From Kitasatospora paranensis (GTDB taxonomy: Bacteria; Actinomycetota; Actinomycetes; Streptomycetales; Streptomycetaceae), in assembly GCF_039544005.1 (NCBI RefSeq), contig NZ_BAABKV010000001.1:7750001-7814000 (forward strand): a DNA stretch of 64,000 nt. Reading direction: 5' to 3'. The translations under genes were made by a program, and so were the position numbers. The notes beneath the pieces are model-generated. The model was not told where the DNA came from and made no database searches. It saw nothing but the letters and a program-made list of their open reading frames with translations. Below, piece after piece: positions 61,692 through 64,000 of the stretch (position 1 is its first letter; the number at the start of each line of letters is the position of its first letter).

Positions 61692-62657
61692 GTGCCCACC
61701 GCCGCCCGCCCGCTCGCCCGCCGCGCCCCCGGCGCGACCGCGAGCAGATCCGCCGCCCGACGGCCCGCACCCGCAGCCCTCTGGCCGTACCTGCTGATCG
61801 CCCCCACGCTGGTGGGCACGGCGTTCCTCCTGCTGTACCCGCTGCTGCGCAACCTGCTGATCTCCGTGCAGCACTACCGGATGGCCGAACTCATCCGCGG
61901 CCGCCCGGCGTTCGTCGGCCTGGACAACTACACCACCCTGCTGGGCGACGCCGAGTTCTGGACGGTCGCCGCCCGCACCGCCCGCTGGACGGCGCTCAAT
62001 GTCGTGCTGATCATGCTCCTCGGCACCCTCGTCGCCCTGCTGCTCGTCCGGCTCGGCCGCCGGATGCGGCTCGCCGTCACCGTCGCCCTGGTCCTCACCT
62101 GGGCCACCCCGGTGATCGCCGCGACCACGGTCTTCCAGTGGCTCTTCCAGTCCCGGTTCGGCGTCGTCAACTGGGCCCTGGACCGCGTCGGCCTGCACCG
62201 GTTCCACGACTACGCCTGGTTCGCGCACGGCGACGCCACCTTCGCCGTGCTGGTCGTCCTGGTGGTCTGGCAGTCCGTGCCGTTCGTGGCGCTCACCCTC
62301 TACGGCGGCCTCACCACCGTGCCCGGCGAGCTCTACGAGTCCGCCCGGATGGACGGCGCGACCGCCTGGCAGACCTTCCGGCTGGTCACCTTCCCGGTGC
62401 TGCGCCCGCTGTTCGCGCTGGTCACCTCGCTGGAGGTGATCTGGTGCTTCAAGTGCTTCGCACAGATCTGGGTGATCAGCCAGGGCGGCCCGAACTCCGC
62501 CACCACCACCCTGCCCGTGTACGCCTTCCAGATCGCCCAGTCCCTGCACAAGTACGACCTCGGCTCGGCCGCCTCCACGGTGACCGTGCTGATCCTGCTC
62601 GGCGTCCTGCTGTTCAACCTGCGCCGGCTGCACCGTGAGGAGGCGACCGACCTGTGA
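61692..62657 (+). CDS. Sugar ABC transporter permease, MalF-like, 321 aa
   Basis: A GTG start preceded by GGAAGG. Six hydrophobic helices: YLLIAPTLVGTAFLLLYPLL, and the binding-protein-dependent transport motif ELYESARMDGATAWQTFRLVTFPVLRPLFAL (EAA loop) that contacts the ATPase. It forms the membrane channel with the next gene product. No ATPase gene is within the operon, so a shared MsiK-type ATPase is expected, as in Streptomyces sugar systems. Confidence 0.92.
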   Translation: MPTAARPLARRAPGATASRSAARRPAPAALWPYLLIAPTLVGTAFLLLYPLLRNLLISVQHYRMAELIRGRPAFVGLDNYTTLLGDAEFWTVAARTARWTALNVVLIMLLGTLVALLLVRLGRRMRLAVTVALVLTWATPVIAATTVFQWLFQSRFGVVNWALDRVGLHRFHDYAWFAHGDATFAVLVVLVVWQSVPFVALTLYGGLTTVPGELYESARMDGATAWQTFRLVTFPVLRPLFALVTSLEVIWCFKCFAQIWVISQGGPNSATTTLPVYAFQIAQSLHKYDLGSAASTVTVLILLGVLLFNLRRLHREEATDL

Positions 62658-63526
62658 CCACCGCCCCTGCCGCTCCGGGCCTCCGCCCTGCCCGGGCCGC
62701 CCGCGCCCTGCGGCGCGTGCCGCTCAACGCCGCCGCCCTCGCCGTCCTCGCCACCGCCGCGTTCCCGGTCTACTGGATGGCCTCGACCGCCTTCAAGCCG
62801 ACCGGCGACATCCAGGCCGGCACCCCCACTCTGCTGCCGCTGCACCCCACCCTCGACCACTTCCGCACCGCCGTGCACGCCGCCGGATTCGGCACGTTCT
62901 GGCGCAACAGCCTGCTGGTGACCCTGGGCGCCGTCCTGCTCTCCCTGCTGGTCGGCCTGCTCGCCGCGTTCGCCGTCGGCCGACTGCGCTGGCGCGGCCG
63001 ACGGGCCTTCCTGCTGATGGTGTTCATCGCCCAGATGGCGCCCTGGGAGGCCCTGCTGATCCCGGTGTACGTCATCGCCCGGGACGCCGACCTGCTCGAC
63101 AGCCTGACCATGCTCACCCTGGTCTACTTCATGACCACCCTGCCGTTCACCGTCGTCACCCTGCGCGGCTTCCTCGCCGCCGTGCCGGTCGAACTGGAGG
63201 AGGCGGCCCGGGTCGACGGCTGCACCCGGGCCGGCGCCTTCCGCCGGATCACCTTCCCGCTGCTGGCGCCCGGCCTGCTCTCCACCTCGCTGTTCGGGTT
63301 CATCACCGCGTGGAACGAGTTCGCCTTCGCCAACACGCTGATCATCAAGAACCAGGACGCCCGCACCCTGCCCGTCTGGCTCTCCTCGTTCTCCAACGTC
63401 TTCGGCACCGACTGGGGCGCCACCATGGCCGCCTCCTCGCTGTTCATGCTCCCCGTGCTGCTGGTCTTCCTCGTCCTGCAGAACCGCGTCACCTCCGGCC
63501 TGACCGCCGGTGCCGTCAAGGGCTGA
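62654..63526 (+). CDS. Sugar ABC transporter permease, MalG-like, 290 aa
   Basis: The GTG start overlaps the previous stop (GTGA), showing translational coupling. Six membrane segments (FPVYWMASTAFKPTGD, NSLLVTLGAVLLSLLVGLLAAFAVGRL, LLMVFIAQMAPWEALLIPVYVIA) and the EAA loop VPVELEEAARVDGCTRAGAFRRITFPLLAPGL. Partner of the MalF-like permease, completing the channel. Confidence 0.92.
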   Translation: MTTAPAAPGLRPARAARALRRVPLNAAALAVLATAAFPVYWMASTAFKPTGDIQAGTPTLLPLHPTLDHFRTAVHAAGFGTFWRNSLLVTLGAVLLSLLVGLLAAFAVGRLRWRGRRAFLLMVFIAQMAPWEALLIPVYVIARDADLLDSLTMLTLVYFMTTLPFTVVTLRGFLAAVPVELEEAARVDGCTRAGAFRRITFPLLAPGLLSTSLFGFITAWNEFAFANTLIIKNQDARTLPVWLSSFSNVFGTDWGATMAASSLFMLPVLLVFLVLQNRVTSGLTAGAVKG

Positions 63527-63552
63527 CCGCCCCCACCCTGGAGAAAGCGACC

Positions 63553-64000
63553 GTGATCCTCCCGACCCCCGTCACAGCGTGCGCAGCACCGGACGGTTCA
63601 CCCTCCGACCGACCACCGCCGTGCACGCCCCTGGCGCCGCCGCGCCCGCGGCCGACCTGCTCCGCACCCTGCTGCGGCCCGCCACCGGCCTGCCGCTGCC
63701 GCCCGCCGCGGACGGCACCGTGGTGCTCGCCGTCGACCCGGCCGACCGGGAGCTCGGCGCCGAGGGCTACCGGCTGAGCGTCACCCCCGAGGGGTCCGGC
63801 TGGTCGCCGCCGCCGCGCAGGGCCTGCTGGCCGGTGTCCAGGCGATCCGCCAGCTGCTGCCTGCCGAGGCCCTGGGGGAGCGTCCGGCACCCGGCACCGC
63901 CTGGGACCTGCCCTGCCTGACCGTCACCGACCGCCCCGCCTTCCCCTGGCGCGGCCTGATGCTGGACGTCGCCCGGCACTTCCTGCCGGTCGGCTACCTC
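63553..64000 (+). CDS. Family-20 beta-N-acetylhexosaminidase, 5' part only, two frame breaks
   Basis: The GTG at 63553 follows GGAGAAAG. Three frames carry one protein: VILPTPV, then SVRSTGRFTLRPTTAVHAPGAAAPAADLLRTLLRPATGLPLPP..AVDPADRELGAEGYRLSVTPEG, then RLVAAAAQGLLAGVQAIRQLLPAEALGERPA..WDLPCLTVTDRPAFPWRGLMLDVARHFLPVGYL. This is the GH20b domain and the beginning of the catalytic barrel (WRGLMLDVARHF). The breaks are at C5 63566-63570 and G4 63791-63794. The rest lies beyond the window. It completes an N-acetylhexosamine uptake and release operon under the GntR regulator. Confidence 0.8.

Overview
The window is chromosomal DNA of a high-GC actinomycete, most likely Streptomyces or Kitasatospora. 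The evidence is GC-rich third codon positions throughout, many ECF-sigma, TetR and GntR regulators, a SapB/AmfS-type class III lanthipeptide locus, a deazaflavin (F420)-type nitroreductase, a mycothiol-type DinB protein, a class F sortase and a DasR-like sugar locus. No rRNA, tRNA, CRISPR array or plasmid/phage backbone was seen. The genes look like species-variable chromosome-arm content.

Layout. 1-3.2 kb: an unknown protein cut by the left edge, a small helical protein, and a decayed IS5-type element (1661-2568) inserted exactly at the stop codon of a methyltransferase gene. 3.4-10.8 kb: small-molecule enzymes (nitroreductase, YdcF protein, two FAD monooxygenases, PlsC acyltransferase) with a GntR-TetR fusion regulator and a TetR repressor, both flanked by clear palindromic operators, and a Ser-Gly repeat protein. 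11.2-12.7 kb: enoyl-CoA hydratase and SDR genes. 12.7-19.2 kb (minus strand): a complete class III lanthipeptide operon in the order lanKC, precursor, ABC exporter, ABC exporter. Beyond it lies an unusual ABC-ATPase/SpoIIE-phosphatase/HATPase fusion protein (to 21.8 kb). 21.9-32.5 kb: P450, ClC channel, DUF2252 protein, membrane proteins and lipoproteins. 32.5-40 kb: LysE exporter, a LysR/MFS divergent pair, and two paralogous YCII plus ECF-sigma modules in opposite orientation. 40.4-46 kb: repeat surface protein plus sortase, a Tat-exported ferritin-like protein, and a secreted glutaminase-like enzyme with a ricin-type lectin tail. 46.5-54.3 kb: SDR, small proteins, a head-to-head junction of two truncated genes, an LCP cell-wall ligase and a permease. 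54.7-60 kb: amidase plus partner, ATP-grasp protein, two methyltransferases, two small enzymes. 60-64 kb: GntR/UTRA regulator, lipoprotein-permease-permease sugar transporter and the start of a family-20 hexosaminidase, together an amino-sugar uptake and degradation locus.

A window-wide feature matters for reading this annotation. At least 15 single-base (-1) frame breaks interrupt otherwise intact genes, and nearly all lie in runs of four or five G/C. Adding one base restores full-length family-typical proteins in each case. I treat these as probable consensus errors rather than pseudogenes. The IS transposase and the BAAT-type hydrolase remnant look truly degraded.
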